Positions 19,071 to 27,851 of a stretch of DNA of 64,000 nt are shown here, piece after piece; positions within the stretch are counted from its first letter, which is position 1, and each line of letters starts with the position of its first letter. The notes under the pieces were generated by a model. That model had not been told where the DNA came from, ran no database searches, and was given only the letters and a program-made list of their open reading frames with translations. The position numbers were made by a program, and so were the translations under genes. The DNA is from Arsenicicoccus cauae (lineage in GTDB: Bacteria > Actinomycetota > Actinomycetes > Actinomycetales > Dermatophilaceae), in NCBI RefSeq assembly GCF_009707125.1, contig NZ_WLVL01000037.1, positions 1-64,000 on the forward strand. Direction: 5' to 3'.

Positions 19071-19774
19071 GCGACCGCCCGGCACGGATCCTGGTCGTGG
19101 AGGACGACGGCGTCATCGTGCGGACCCTGCGGATCAACCTGCGGGCCCGCGGCTACGAGGTGCTCGTCGCCCACGACGGGCGAACCGCGCTGCAGGTGGC
19201 GCACGAGGACCAGCCCGACCTCCTCCTGCTCGACCTAGGCCTGCCCGACCTGGACGGGGTGGAGGTGCTGCGCCGGCTGCGACGCACCTCGGCGGTCCCG
19301 GTGATCGTGCTGTCGGCCCGGCGCGAGTCCGACGACAAGGTCGAGGCGCTCGACGAGGGCGCCGACGACTACGTCACCAAGCCCTTCGGGATGGACGAGC
19401 TGCTCGCCCGGGTGCGGGTCGCGCTGCGCCGCGCCACCTCCGGCTCCCCCGCCGAGCCCGGGGAGAGCACCCCCGCCCCCGTGCGCACGGCCGACTTCAC
19501 CCTGGACTTCGCGACCTTCCGCGCCACCCGCGACGGGGTCGACGTGCACCTCACCCCCACCGAGTGGCGCCTGCTCGCCGAGCTGGCCCGGCACCGCGAC
19601 GTCGTCGTCCCCGGGCGCCAGCTGCTGCAGGCCGTATGGGGGCCCGCCTACGGGCGCGAGTCCAACTACCTGCGGGTCTACGCCAACCAGCTGCGCCGCA
19701 AGCTCGAGCCCGACCCGACCCACCCCCGCCACCTGCTCACCGAGCCCGGCATCGGCTACCGGCTCCAGGTGTGA
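19067..19774 (+). CDS. kdpE: response regulator KdpE
   Basis: A 235-residue OmpR/PhoB-type response regulator. The receiver domain has acidic Asp13/Asp14, the phosphoacceptor Asp56 in LLLLDLGLPD and the KPFG lysine near 103. The C-terminal winged-helix domain holds LTPTEWRLLAEL and RVYANQLRRKLE. It is the partner of KdpD, encoded by an overlapping gene, and probably binds the repeat array in front of kdpF. Last gene of the operon, followed by a strong hairpin. Confidence 0.94.
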   Translation: MSDRPARILVVEDDGVIVRTLRINLRARGYEVLVAHDGRTALQVAHEDQPDLLLLDLGLPDLDGVEVLRRLRRTSAVPVIVLSARRESDDKVEALDEGADDYVTKPFGMDELLARVRVALRRATSGSPAEPGESTPAPVRTADFTLDFATFRATRDGVDVHLTPTEWRLLAELARHRDVVVPGRQLLQAVWGPAYGRESNYLRVYANQLRRKLEPDPTHPRHLLTEPGIGYRLQV

Positions 19775-19805
19775 CCTGCGCCGCCCGCCCCGGGACCGGG
19801 CGCGA

Positions 19806-19836
19806 GGGGGGCCGCACCTGCCCGGTGCGGCCCCCC
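19806..19836. terminator. bidirectional terminator between kdpE and ftsK
   Basis: GGGGGGCCGCACC (19806-19818) and its exact complement (19824-19836) form a 13-pair stem with a five-base loop. It lies between the convergent kdpE and ftsK genes and can serve both. Confidence 0.85.
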
Positions 19837-19854
19837 TCTCGGCATACGGGTAGC

Positions 19855-22674
19855 TCAGAAGCCGCCGGAGCGGCCGTGCTGGGTGAGCTCCCAGGCGTCC
19901 TCGGACTCCTCGTCCAGGCCCTCCTCGTCGACGACGCGACCGGTGACCATGTCCTCCGAGGCGGACGCGTACCGGTCCGCGGGCGCCGCGGCCTCATCGA
20001 CGAGCTCGGGGTTCGCCGCGGGGGCGGGGGCGGCTGGCGGCTCCTCGCCCCGCATCACCGCCAGCGTCGCGGGCAGGTCGTCCGGCTTGATCAGCACGTC
20101 GCGGGCCTTGGACCCCTCGGAGGGGCCGACCACGCCACGGGACTCGAGCAGGTCCATGAGACGCCCGGCCTTGGCGAAGCCCACGCGCAGCTTGCGCTGC
20201 AGCATCGACGTCGAGCCGAACTGCGTCGTGACCACCAGCTCGGTGGCCTGCAGCAGCAGGTCGAGGTCGTCCCCGATGTCGTCGTCGATCTGCTTCTGGG
20301 GCGCGACGACGGCCACGTCCTCGCGGTAGCTCGGCTTGAGCTGGTCGGTGACCCGCTTGACGACCTCGCTGATCTCGGACTCGGTGACCCACGCGCCCTG
20401 GACGCGCATCGGCTTGGAGGCCCCCATGGGCAGGAAGAGCGCGTCGCCCTGCCCGATGAGCTTCTCCGCGCCCGGCTGGTCGAGGACCACGCGGGAGTCG
20501 GCGAGCGAGGAGGTCGCGAACGCCATGCGGCTCGGCACGTTGGCCTTGATCAGACCCGTGACGACGTCTACCGAGGGACGCTGGGTGGCGAGCACCAGGT
20601 GGATGCCAGCGGCGCGCGCGAGCTGGGTGATGCGCACGATCGACTCCTCGACGTCCCGCGGGGCGACCATCATCAGGTCGGCCAGCTCGTCCACGATCAC
20701 CAGCAGGTAGGGATAGGGGTGGATCTCCCGCTCGGAGCCCGGCACAGGCTTGACCTGGCCCGCGCGGACGGCCTTGTTGAAGTCGTCGACGTGCTTGAAC
20801 CCGAAGTTGGCCAGGTCGTCGTAGCGCTGGTCCATCTCGCGCACGACCCACTGCAGCGCCTCGGCGGCCTTCTTGGGGTTGGTGATGATCGGGGTGATCA
20901 GGTGGGGGATGCCGTCGTATGCCGTCAGCTCCACCCGCTTGGGGTCCACCAGGATCATCCGGACCTCGTCGGGGGTCGACCGCATGAGGATGGAGGTGAT
21001 CAGCGAGTTCACGAAGCTCGACTTGCCGGCGCCGGTGGCCCCCGCCACGAGCATGTGCGGCATCTTGGCGAGGTTGGCGATGACGTAGCCGCCCTCCACG
21101 TCCTTGCCGACACCCATCACCATGGGGTGCGCGTTGTTGCGGGCGACCTGGGAGCGCAGGACGTCACCGAGGCAGACGTTCTCGCGGTCGGTGTTGGGGA
21201 TCTCGACGCCGATCGCGGACTTGCCGGGGATGGGCGACAGGATGCGCACGTCGGCGCTGGCCACGGCGTAGGCGATGTTCTTGGACAGCGCGGTGATGCG
21301 CTCGACCTTGACACCCGGTCCCAGCTCCACGACGTACCGCGTCACCGTCGGGCCGCGGGTGAACCCGGTGACCTGGGCGTCGATGTCGAACTGGTCCAGG
21401 ACGCCGGTGAGGGCCTCGACCACGCGGTCGTTGGCGGCGCTGCGCTCCTTGTGGGGCGGTCCGGGCTTGAGGATCGAGTCCTCGGGCAGGTGATAGGTGA
21501 TGTCCCCGGCCAGGGCCAGCTGCTCGACCCGCTGCGGCAGCGGCTCGGTCGGGGGAGCCTCCAGCTGCGGCTTGCTGGGCATCGCCGCCGGGGCGGGGGC
21601 AGGCGCGGACCCGGCCGCGGCACGAGCAGCGTCCGGCCGGCCGTCGGGTCCGTCGGTGCCGTCCGGGGTGGGCGCGTGGCCCTGGGCGGCGGCGTTGTCC
21701 CGGGCGCGGCGCAGGGCCTCGGCCTCTGCGCCGACCGGACGCTTCTGACCGGGGCGCAGTCCGGCACGGGAGGGACGGCCGGTCGGCTCGACCACCGCGG
21801 CCTGCTCGTAGGCCTCGTCGCCGGCGCGCTCGTCCAGGTCGGCGTCGGCGCGGTCCCGGCGTCGTCGGGTGGCGCCACCGGCGCGCTGCGTCATCAGGTC
21901 CTGGCCGTGGCCGGGCGACCCGTCAGCGTCCCTCTCGCCGCCATCGCCGTGGAAGAGCCGCAGGTAGGCGTCCCGGAGCCGCGGGCCCACCTGGTGGACC
22001 GGCGTCGCCGTCACGACGAGCAGGCCGAAGATCCCGAGCAGCACGAGGATGGGCACGGCGCCGTAGACGCTGACGGCCGCCGTGAGCGGGCTGGAGGCGA
22101 GGAACCCGATGATGCCGCCTGCCGCCTGCATGTCCTCGGCGGTGCCGCTCGGGGTCGGCACGCCCTTGGCGACGTGCACGATCCCGCACGTCGCCAGCAG
22201 CAGCGCGCAGGTCCCGATGGCGATGCGGTTGGTGCCGTGGCCGTCGTCCGGGGCGCGCAGCACGCGCAGCCCGAGGCCGAGCAGCACCAGCGGGAGGACG
22301 AGGGCGACGCACCCGATCGTGCCGGCGACGACCGTGTGGACGATCGCGCCGGGCCAGCCGGGCATGTTCCACCACTCGCGGGCGGCGACCACGATGGCGA
22401 GCGCCACGAGGGCGAAGCCCACCCCGTCGCGGCGGTGCTCCGGCTCCAGGTCTGCGGCTCCGTGTCCCACGCTGCGCACCCCTCCCCCGACGACATGGGC
22501 GAGCCCCATCCAGGTCCCCCGCAGGGCCCGCACGGGCAGGGGCAGGCCACCGTCACGCGTGCGGCCCGGGGCAGGCTTGCGGGTCGCCCCGCCCTTGCTC
22601 GAGCCGGGGCGCGTCGATCCGCCACGACTGGTCGAGGAGGAGCGTGTGGAGCTGGTGGAGCCACGGGTCGCCAT
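19855..22674 (-). CDS. ftsK: DNA translocase FtsK
   Basis: A 939-residue septal DNA pump that clears chromosomes from the division site and helps XerC/D resolve dimers. A basic Ser/Arg/Gly-rich N-terminus is followed by membrane helices (about residues 60-230), an Ala/Pro linker, a RecA-like motor with Walker A GATGAGKSS near 543, and a C-terminal gamma winged-helix region (STSMLQRKLRVGFAKAGRLM). The ATG at 22674 is chosen over a much longer upstream reading frame because the protein start fits FtsK and a TAGCCT -10 lies seven bases ahead. Confidence 0.95.
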   Translation of the reverse strand: MATRGSTSSTRSSSTSRGGSTRPGSSKGGATRKPAPGRTRDGGLPLPVRALRGTWMGLAHVVGGGVRSVGHGAADLEPEHRRDGVGFALVALAIVVAAREWWNMPGWPGAIVHTVVAGTIGCVALVLPLVLLGLGLRVLRAPDDGHGTNRIAIGTCALLLATCGIVHVAKGVPTPSGTAEDMQAAGGIIGFLASSPLTAAVSVYGAVPILVLLGIFGLLVVTATPVHQVGPRLRDAYLRLFHGDGGERDADGSPGHGQDLMTQRAGGATRRRRDRADADLDERAGDEAYEQAAVVEPTGRPSRAGLRPGQKRPVGAEAEALRRARDNAAAQGHAPTPDGTDGPDGRPDAARAAAGSAPAPAPAAMPSKPQLEAPPTEPLPQRVEQLALAGDITYHLPEDSILKPGPPHKERSAANDRVVEALTGVLDQFDIDAQVTGFTRGPTVTRYVVELGPGVKVERITALSKNIAYAVASADVRILSPIPGKSAIGVEIPNTDRENVCLGDVLRSQVARNNAHPMVMGVGKDVEGGYVIANLAKMPHMLVAGATGAGKSSFVNSLITSILMRSTPDEVRMILVDPKRVELTAYDGIPHLITPIITNPKKAAEALQWVVREMDQRYDDLANFGFKHVDDFNKAVRAGQVKPVPGSEREIHPYPYLLVIVDELADLMMVAPRDVEESIVRITQLARAAGIHLVLATQRPSVDVVTGLIKANVPSRMAFATSSLADSRVVLDQPGAEKLIGQGDALFLPMGASKPMRVQGAWVTESEISEVVKRVTDQLKPSYREDVAVVAPQKQIDDDIGDDLDLLLQATELVVTTQFGSTSMLQRKLRVGFAKAGRLMDLLESRGVVGPSEGSKARDVLIKPDDLPATLAVMRGEEPPAAPAPAANPELVDEAAAPADRYASASEDMVTGRVVDEEGLDEESEDAWELTQHGRSGGF

Positions 22675-22681
22675 GTTCCGC

Positions 22682-22687
22682 AGGCTA
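22682..22687 (-). promoter_or_regulatory. -10 element of ftsK
   Basis: TAGCCT on the minus strand, seven bases from the ftsK ATG, without a ribosome-binding sequence between. Confidence 0.45.
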
Positions 22688-22727
22688 CGGGACCGGCCCT
22701 CGCACCCCTCGCGGCACACGCGCGCCG

Positions 22728-22743
22728 GTGACCACACTGTGAC
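22728..22743 (-). promoter_or_regulatory. GTCAC-N6-GTCAC repeat upstream of ftsK, MtrA-like box
   Basis: On the minus strand two GTCAC units start 11 bases apart, about 45 bases upstream of the ftsK -10 element. The direct-repeat design and the GTCAC sequence resemble binding sites reported for the actinobacterial response regulator MtrA, which controls cell-division and cell-wall genes. mtrA itself is not in this window. Confidence 0.35.
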
Positions 22744-22755
22744 CCGTGCCCGGCA

Positions 22756-22802
22756 CACCCAGCACGTCCACCCAGCACGTCCACCCAGCACGTCCACCCA
22801 GC
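22756..22802. repeat. 13-bp tandem repeat, 3.6 copies
   Basis: The unit CACCCAGCACGTC is repeated three times without change (22756-22794) and followed by a partial fourth copy. It lies in the 306-base divergent gap between ftsK and the glycosyltransferase gene. The remaining sequence of that gap (22675-22980) shows the ftsK promoter signals and no gene. Confidence 0.85.
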
Positions 22803-22980
22803 TCGCCCACCGCGCCGCCCCCACGACCCGGCGCCGACACGCCGACCACGGCATCTGCGAGGATCGGTGCGTTCCGGCATGATCGCTGAGGGCGTGCCCA
22901 TCGCGGGCCGCACGGGGGCCGTGCTGCACGACGATGACATCGACGTGACGCACGGGCACGACGAAGGACCACGACCACTG

Positions 22981-24222
22981 ATGAAGATCGCTCACGTCAC
23001 CGACTTCTACCTCCCCCGCCTCGGCGGGATCGAGATGCAGGTCGCAGAGCTCACCGGCCGCCAGCGCGCGGCCGGTCACGAGGTCGTGGTCGTCACCAGC
23101 TCGCCGAGCACCCGTGACGCCCCCGACGACAGCGATCCCTACGCCCCGAGCCACACCAGCGCCGGGGTGCCGTTCGGACCCGACGCGGTCGTCCGTCTCA
23201 CCGACGGCTACCGGGTCCAGCACGCCATCCACCCCGCCGCGTGGCGCGACGGCTGTCGTGAGGTGCGTGAGGGCGGCTACGACCTCGTCCACTGCCACGT
23301 GGGCGTCGGCTCGCCGCTCGGCTTCTTCGTCGCCCGCGCGGCCGCCCGCGCCGGCATCCCGACCGTGGTGACCGTCCACTCGCTGTGGGCCTGGGCCATC
23401 GGGATCTTTCGTCTGTGCAACCTCGTCTGGGGCTGGACCAAGCTCCCGATCACCTGGACCGCGGTCAGCGACACCGCGGCCCGTCACGTCCGGCGGGTCC
23501 TGCCCGACGGCGCCCGGGTGCACGTCATCCCCAACGGCGTGGACCCCGCCCGGTGGACCCGCCGGGGCGGCTACCCCGATCGTGAGGGCGAGCTGACCGT
23601 GGCGGCCGTGATGCGGCTCAGCGCCCGCAAGCGGCCGATGCCGCTCCTGCGGATGCTGCGCGACGCCCAGGACCGCCTGGGGTCGACCGCCACGATCCGG
23701 CTGCAGGTCGCCGGCTGCGGGCCACGCCAGCGAGCCATGGACCGCTACCTGCGCCGCCACGGCCTCGCCGACCAGGTCACGCTGCACGGCCGCCTGGACC
23801 GCGACCACGTCCGGCTCATGCTGGAGTCCAGTGACGCCTTCATCGCGCCGGCCAACCTCGAGTCCTTCGGCCTGGCCGCGCTGGAGGCTCGGTGCGCGGG
23901 CCTGCCCATCGTCGCCAAGGCCTCGGGCGGTCTGCCGGAGTTCATCCGGCACGAGCGCGAGGGCCTCATCTGCGAGACGGACGGCGACATGACCCACGCC
24001 CTCGAGCGCCTGGCCCGGGACCGCCCGTTGCTGCGGCGGATCCAGCACCACAACCGCACGCAGGACTGCGCCGTCATCTGGCCGCACACCCTGACCCTCC
24101 TGGCGGACGTCTACGAGACGGCCGGGGCCGGGGACGTCTCCCTCCTGCCCGAGATCGACCTGTCGCCCCTGCAGGGTGACGAGGCTGTCCGACCCCACCC
24201 GCGGGGACGGACCGAGCGGTGA
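22981..24222 (+). CDS. GT4-family glycosyltransferase
   Basis: A 413-residue GT-B fold glycosyltransferase of family 4. It opens with MKIAHVTDFYLPRLGGIE, the usual acceptor-side motif, has VIPNGVDPARW in the hinge and the donor-site pattern ANLESFGLAALEARCAGLPIVA with the conserved E-x7-E arrangement. It probably transfers a sugar from a nucleotide sugar to an envelope lipid or glycan; the substrate is unknown. ATG 22981 is preferred over the longer upstream reading because homologues begin at MKIAHV and GAAGGA lies about 12 bases before it. It overlaps the next gene by four bases. Confidence 0.88.
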   Translation: MKIAHVTDFYLPRLGGIEMQVAELTGRQRAAGHEVVVVTSSPSTRDAPDDSDPYAPSHTSAGVPFGPDAVVRLTDGYRVQHAIHPAAWRDGCREVREGGYDLVHCHVGVGSPLGFFVARAAARAGIPTVVTVHSLWAWAIGIFRLCNLVWGWTKLPITWTAVSDTAARHVRRVLPDGARVHVIPNGVDPARWTRRGGYPDREGELTVAAVMRLSARKRPMPLLRMLRDAQDRLGSTATIRLQVAGCGPRQRAMDRYLRRHGLADQVTLHGRLDRDHVRLMLESSDAFIAPANLESFGLAALEARCAGLPIVAKASGGLPEFIRHEREGLICETDGDMTHALERLARDRPLLRRIQHHNRTQDCAVIWPHTLTLLADVYETAGAGDVSLLPEIDLSPLQGDEAVRPHPRGRTER

Positions 24223-25136
24223 CCTCGGTCCTGCTGCTGTCCCTGGCGGCCACCGCCGTCTTTGCCATGAGCTCGGTGCTCAAGCACCGGTCGGCGGGGA
24301 GCATGCCCGAGATCTCGGGCAGCGGCCTCGTGCGGGTGCGCAGGTTCGTCCAGGCGATGATCTCCCAACCCCTCTGGCTCGCCGGGCTGGTGTGCGACGC
24401 CGGCGGCATCGTCCTGCAGGTGCTGGCCCTGCGCGAGGGCGCGATCTCCGTGGTCCAGCCCATGCTGACCCTCGCCCTGGTGTTCTCCTTGGTGCTGAAC
24501 GCCTGGTTCCTCAAGCAGCGGCCGTCCGGCCGGGAGGTCGCCCTGGCGCTCACGCTGGTCGCCGGTCTCGTGCTGTTCCTGTGGGCGTCCGGGGCAACCG
24601 GTCCCCACGGGCCTGAGGCCAAGGGCGCACGCAACCCGGCCATCTGGGTGGGCGTCGGCACCGCCGTGCTGGTGGTCGCGTGCGTGGCGGTGGCTCGTCG
24701 CGTGGGACCACGCCGCAAGGCCGCGCTGCTCGGCACGTCGGTCGCAGCCCTCTATGCCTGCACGGCCGCCCTGATCAAGACCTGCACCCGGATCCTCGAG
24801 CACGGCATCCCGGACCTCCTGCTGTCCTGGCAGCTCTACACCCTGCTTGTGGCCGGCGGCCTGGCCCTGGTCCTCAACCAGATGGCCTTCCAGGCCGGTC
24901 CGCTGTCCTCCAGCCTTCCGGTCATCGCCAGCCTGGACCCGTTGTTCTCGCTGCTCATCGGCGGTCTCGTCTACGGCGAGCGCTTGCACTCCACCCCCAA
25001 GGACCTGGTCCTGGAGGGGCTCGGGCTGGTCGTGCTGCTGGCCTCGGTGTTCGCCCTCAGCCTCCTGTCGGCGCGTCACCAGCAGGACGACGGCGCGGCG
25101 GGCGGGTCGGCCGACGAGAGACAGGTCCTCGTCTGA
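24219..25136 (+). CDS. DMT-superfamily transporter (EamA-like)
   Basis: A 305-residue membrane protein with about nine to ten hydrophobic helices arranged as two similar halves, as in drug/metabolite transporters. The first half contains LAGLVCDAGGIVLQVLAL and EGAISVVQPML, the second SLDPLFSLLIGGLVYGE, typical EamA-type features. GTG start at 24219 overlaps the glycosyltransferase stop (GTGA), so the two are coupled and perhaps act in the same envelope process. Substrate unknown. Confidence 0.85.
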   Translation: MTSVLLLSLAATAVFAMSSVLKHRSAGSMPEISGSGLVRVRRFVQAMISQPLWLAGLVCDAGGIVLQVLALREGAISVVQPMLTLALVFSLVLNAWFLKQRPSGREVALALTLVAGLVLFLWASGATGPHGPEAKGARNPAIWVGVGTAVLVVACVAVARRVGPRRKAALLGTSVAALYACTAALIKTCTRILEHGIPDLLLSWQLYTLLVAGGLALVLNQMAFQAGPLSSSLPVIASLDPLFSLLIGGLVYGERLHSTPKDLVLEGLGLVVLLASVFALSLLSARHQQDDGAAGGSADERQVLV

Positions 25137-25140
25137 CGCG

Positions 25141-25157
25141 GACCTGCCACGCAGGTC
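25141..25157. terminator. short hairpin between DMT gene and endonuclease/phosphatase gene
   Basis: GACCTGC (25141-25147) pairs with GCAGGTC (25151-25157) across a three-base loop, in the 19-base gap between two convergent genes. It overlaps the stop codon of the minus-strand gene by two bases. Weak alone but well placed. Confidence 0.4.
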
Positions 25158-26145
25158 ATCCCACCCTGAGCCGCGCCCAGACCGCACGGTGATCGGTGTC
25201 CGGGATCGCCGCGACCCCGCTGTCGACCACCCGGAGGTTGCGCACCAGCACGTGGTCGATCTGGGCGAAGGGCGGGTACCACCGGCCCTGCGGCCACGTC
25301 GGCTCCCAGCCCTTGCCGGCCGCCCGCGCCGCGTCGGTGAGCGGCGCGACGGCCTGGCGCAGCGGCGGGTGGCTGTAGGTCGCGTTGAGGTCGCCGGCCA
25401 CGAGCACCGGCTGCTTCGGGTCGAGCCGGGTGACCCGGGCGATCCACGACCCGAGGTCCCCCAGGTCGCTGCCCCAGCGCTCCGGGCTCGTGGGCGCGGC
25501 CGGGTGCACCCCTCGCAGCAGGACCTCTCCCCTGCTCGTGCTCAGCAGACCGTATGGCGTCCCGGCGCGGGGGTCGTAGGACGGCGTCACGGCCCGGAGG
25601 GGGTCACGGGTCCGCACCACCAGCCCGCTCGCGCGCGGCCCCGGGCGACCCATGGAGTGCGGGTAACGGCCCGACAGGCCGGCCTCGTCCAGGCGCGCCA
25701 GCGCGCCCGGCGTCACCTCGACGAGGACCACGACGTCGGCATCGACGCGATCCGCCGTCTCGATCACGCGACGAGCCTGCGCGCGGCCGTACTGCAGGTT
25801 GGTCGAGAGGACGACCAGGTCGTCGGGGCGGGGTGGGACCGTGTCGGGCAGGACGGTGGGGGCGGCCAGCCCGGCATACGCGAGGGCCGGGAGCAGGGCC
25901 ACCGCCAGCGGGCCCCAGGCCCGCGCCAGCAGCAGCGCCACCACGCCGAGGCCCACGAGGACCCCGCCCATCGGTGACAGGGCCTGCAGCGCGAGGAAGC
26001 CGGTGCGCTCCGGCACCACGGCCCACCGCAGCGCCAGCAGGCCGGTCCCCAGCAGCGCCAGCGAGGCCCCGGCGACCAGGAGCGCCCTCGAGGAGGGTGA
26101 CCAGGCCGTCGTCGAGGGCCTCGCGCGGGTCGCCCCGGCCGTCAT
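25156..26145 (-). CDS. membrane-anchored endonuclease/exonuclease/phosphatase family protein
   Basis: A 329-residue protein with three to four N-terminal hydrophobic segments (to about residue 100) and a C-terminal EEP-fold domain, as in YafD-type proteins. Metal-dependent catalysis residues are visible: STNLQYGR, VVVLVEVTP, the VAGDLNAT motif and the final DHRAVWA. The substrate may be a nucleic acid or a phospholipid; not decidable. ATG overlaps the stop of the RNase J gene by four bases. Confidence 0.85.
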   Translation of the reverse strand: MTAGATRARPSTTAWSPSSRALLVAGASLALLGTGLLALRWAVVPERTGFLALQALSPMGGVLVGLGVVALLLARAWGPLAVALLPALAYAGLAAPTVLPDTVPPRPDDLVVLSTNLQYGRAQARRVIETADRVDADVVVLVEVTPGALARLDEAGLSGRYPHSMGRPGPRASGLVVRTRDPLRAVTPSYDPRAGTPYGLLSTSRGEVLLRGVHPAAPTSPERWGSDLGDLGSWIARVTRLDPKQPVLVAGDLNATYSHPPLRQAVAPLTDAARAAGKGWEPTWPQGRWYPPFAQIDHVLVRNLRVVDSGVAAIPDTDHRAVWARLRVG

Positions 26146-27851
26146 GCGTCGATGACGACCGGGATGATCATCGGACGGCGCCGCAGCTTCGTGCCGACCC
26201 AGGAGCCGAGGGTGCGCCGCACGACCTGCTGGAGGGCATAGGTGTCGGTGGTGCCCTTGGCCATGGCCTCGACCACGGCGCGCTCGACCTGGGGCCGGAC
26301 CCGGTCGAAGACCTCCTGGTCCTCGGCCACGCCGCGGGAGGTGATCTCGGGCTCGCTGACCACCTCGCCGGTGGAGGTGTCCACGACGACGATGGCGGTG
26401 ACGAAGCCCTCGTCCCGCAGGATCCTGCGGTCACGCAGCAGCTCGTCGCTCGTCTCCCCACCGAGGGCGGACCCGTCGACGTAGACGTAGCCGCAGGGCA
26501 CCTCGCCCACGATGCTGGCGACCCCGTCCACCAGGTCCACGACGGTGCCGTCCTGACAGAGCAGCACCCGCTCCGCCGGCACGCCCGTCGCCTCGGCCAG
26601 CCGCCCGTTGGCCACGAGGTGGCGCCACTCGCCGTGCACCGGCATGACGTTGCGGGGCCTGACGATGTTGTAGCAGTAGAGCAGCTCGCCGGCGCTGGCG
26701 TGGCCGCTGACGTGCACCTTGGCGTTGCCCTTGTGGACGACGTCGGCGCCGAGACGCATCAGCCCGTTGATCACGCGGTAGACGGCGTTCTCGTTGCCGG
26801 GGATCAGCGAGGACGCGAGCAGCACCGTGTCGCCGGGCCCGACCTCGATGCGGTGGTCGCGGTTCGCCATACGGCTCAGCGCGGCCATCGGCTCGCCCTG
26901 CGAGCCGGTGCACACGAGGACCAGCTGGTCGTCGCGCAGCGAACCGACCTTCTTGATGTCGATGAGCACGCCGGCCGGCACGTGCAGGTAGCCGAGCTCG
27001 GCCGCAATCGTCATGTTGCGCACCATCGAGCGACCCACCAGGGCCACCCGCCGGCCCGCCTTGTGGGCGGCGTCGAGCACCTGCTGGACGCGGTGCACGT
27101 GCGAGGAGAAGCAGGCCACGATGATCCGGCCCGTGGTGTGCCGAAAGACCTTGTCGATGGCGGGCGCGATCTCCCGCTCCGGCGTCGTGAACCCCGGCAC
27201 CTCTGCGTTGGTGGAGTCGGTGAGGAACAGGTCGACGCCCTCCTCCCCCAGGCGGGCGAAGGCGCGCAGGTCGGTGAGCCGGCGGTCCAGCGGCAGCTGG
27301 TCCATCTTGAAGTCACCGGTGTGCAGGAGGGTCCCCGCGGCGGTGCGCACACAGACGGCGAGCGCGTCCGGGATCGAGTGGTTGACGGCCACGAACTCCA
27401 GGTCGAAGACGCCGGCCTGCTCGCGCTGGCCCTCGCGGACCCCCAGCGTGTAGGGGGTGATCCGGTGCTCCTTGAGCTTGGCCTCGACCAGGGCCAGGGT
27501 CAGCTGGGAGCCGATGAGGGGGATGTCGGGCTTGCGCTTGAGCAGGTAGGGCAACGCGCCGATGTGGTCCTCGTGCCCGTGCGTGAGGACGACGGCGTCG
27601 ACGTCGTCCAGGCGCCCCTCGAGGTAGTCGAAGTCCGGGAGGATCAGGTCGATGCCGGGGTGGTGCTCCTCGGGGAAGAGCACGCCGCAGTCGATGATCA
27701 GCAGCCGGCCGCGGTGCTCGAGCACCGTCATGTTGCGGCCGACCTCGCCGAGGCCGCCGAGCGCGACGACCCGCAGGCCGTCCTTCGCCAGCGCGGGCGG
27801 GGTGGTGGGGACCTCGGTCACGAGGCCGGGTGCAGCGGAAGCAGAAGTCAC
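26142..27851 (-). CDS. rnj: ribonuclease J
   Basis: A 569-residue metallo-beta-lactamase/beta-CASP nuclease that matures and degrades mRNA and rRNA, with 5'-exonuclease activity. The zinc motif HGHEDH lies near residue 87, with HTGDFKMD, a SGHAS motif and VHGEWRHL further on. The start is GTG 27851, which overlaps the dapA stop (GTGA). dapA-rnj is a conserved actinobacterial neighbourhood. Confidence 0.94.
   Translation of the reverse strand: MTSASAAPGLVTEVPTTPPALAKDGLRVVALGGLGEVGRNMTVLEHRGRLLIIDCGVLFPEEHHPGIDLILPDFDYLEGRLDDVDAVVLTHGHEDHIGALPYLLKRKPDIPLIGSQLTLALVEAKLKEHRITPYTLGVREGQREQAGVFDLEFVAVNHSIPDALAVCVRTAAGTLLHTGDFKMDQLPLDRRLTDLRAFARLGEEGVDLFLTDSTNAEVPGFTTPEREIAPAIDKVFRHTTGRIIVACFSSHVHRVQQVLDAAHKAGRRVALVGRSMVRNMTIAAELGYLHVPAGVLIDIKKVGSLRDDQLVLVCTGSQGEPMAALSRMANRDHRIEVGPGDTVLLASSLIPGNENAVYRVINGLMRLGADVVHKGNAKVHVSGHASAGELLYCYNIVRPRNVMPVHGEWRHLVANGRLAEATGVPAERVLLCQDGTVVDLVDGVASIVGEVPCGYVYVDGSALGGETSDELLRDRRILRDEGFVTAIVVVDTSTGEVVSEPEITSRGVAEDQEVFDRVRPQVERAVVEAMAKGTTDTYALQQVVRRTLGSWVGTKLRRRPMIIPVVIDA

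Noticed and set aside
22756-22802. Tandem repeats as a CRISPR array
   Set aside because: The units are 13 bases and directly adjacent with no spacers, and no cas genes are present.
19855-24198. ftsK starting far upstream to give a 1447-residue protein
   Set aside because: The extra 500 codons run antisense through the glycosyltransferase gene and the tandem repeats; FtsK features begin after 22674.
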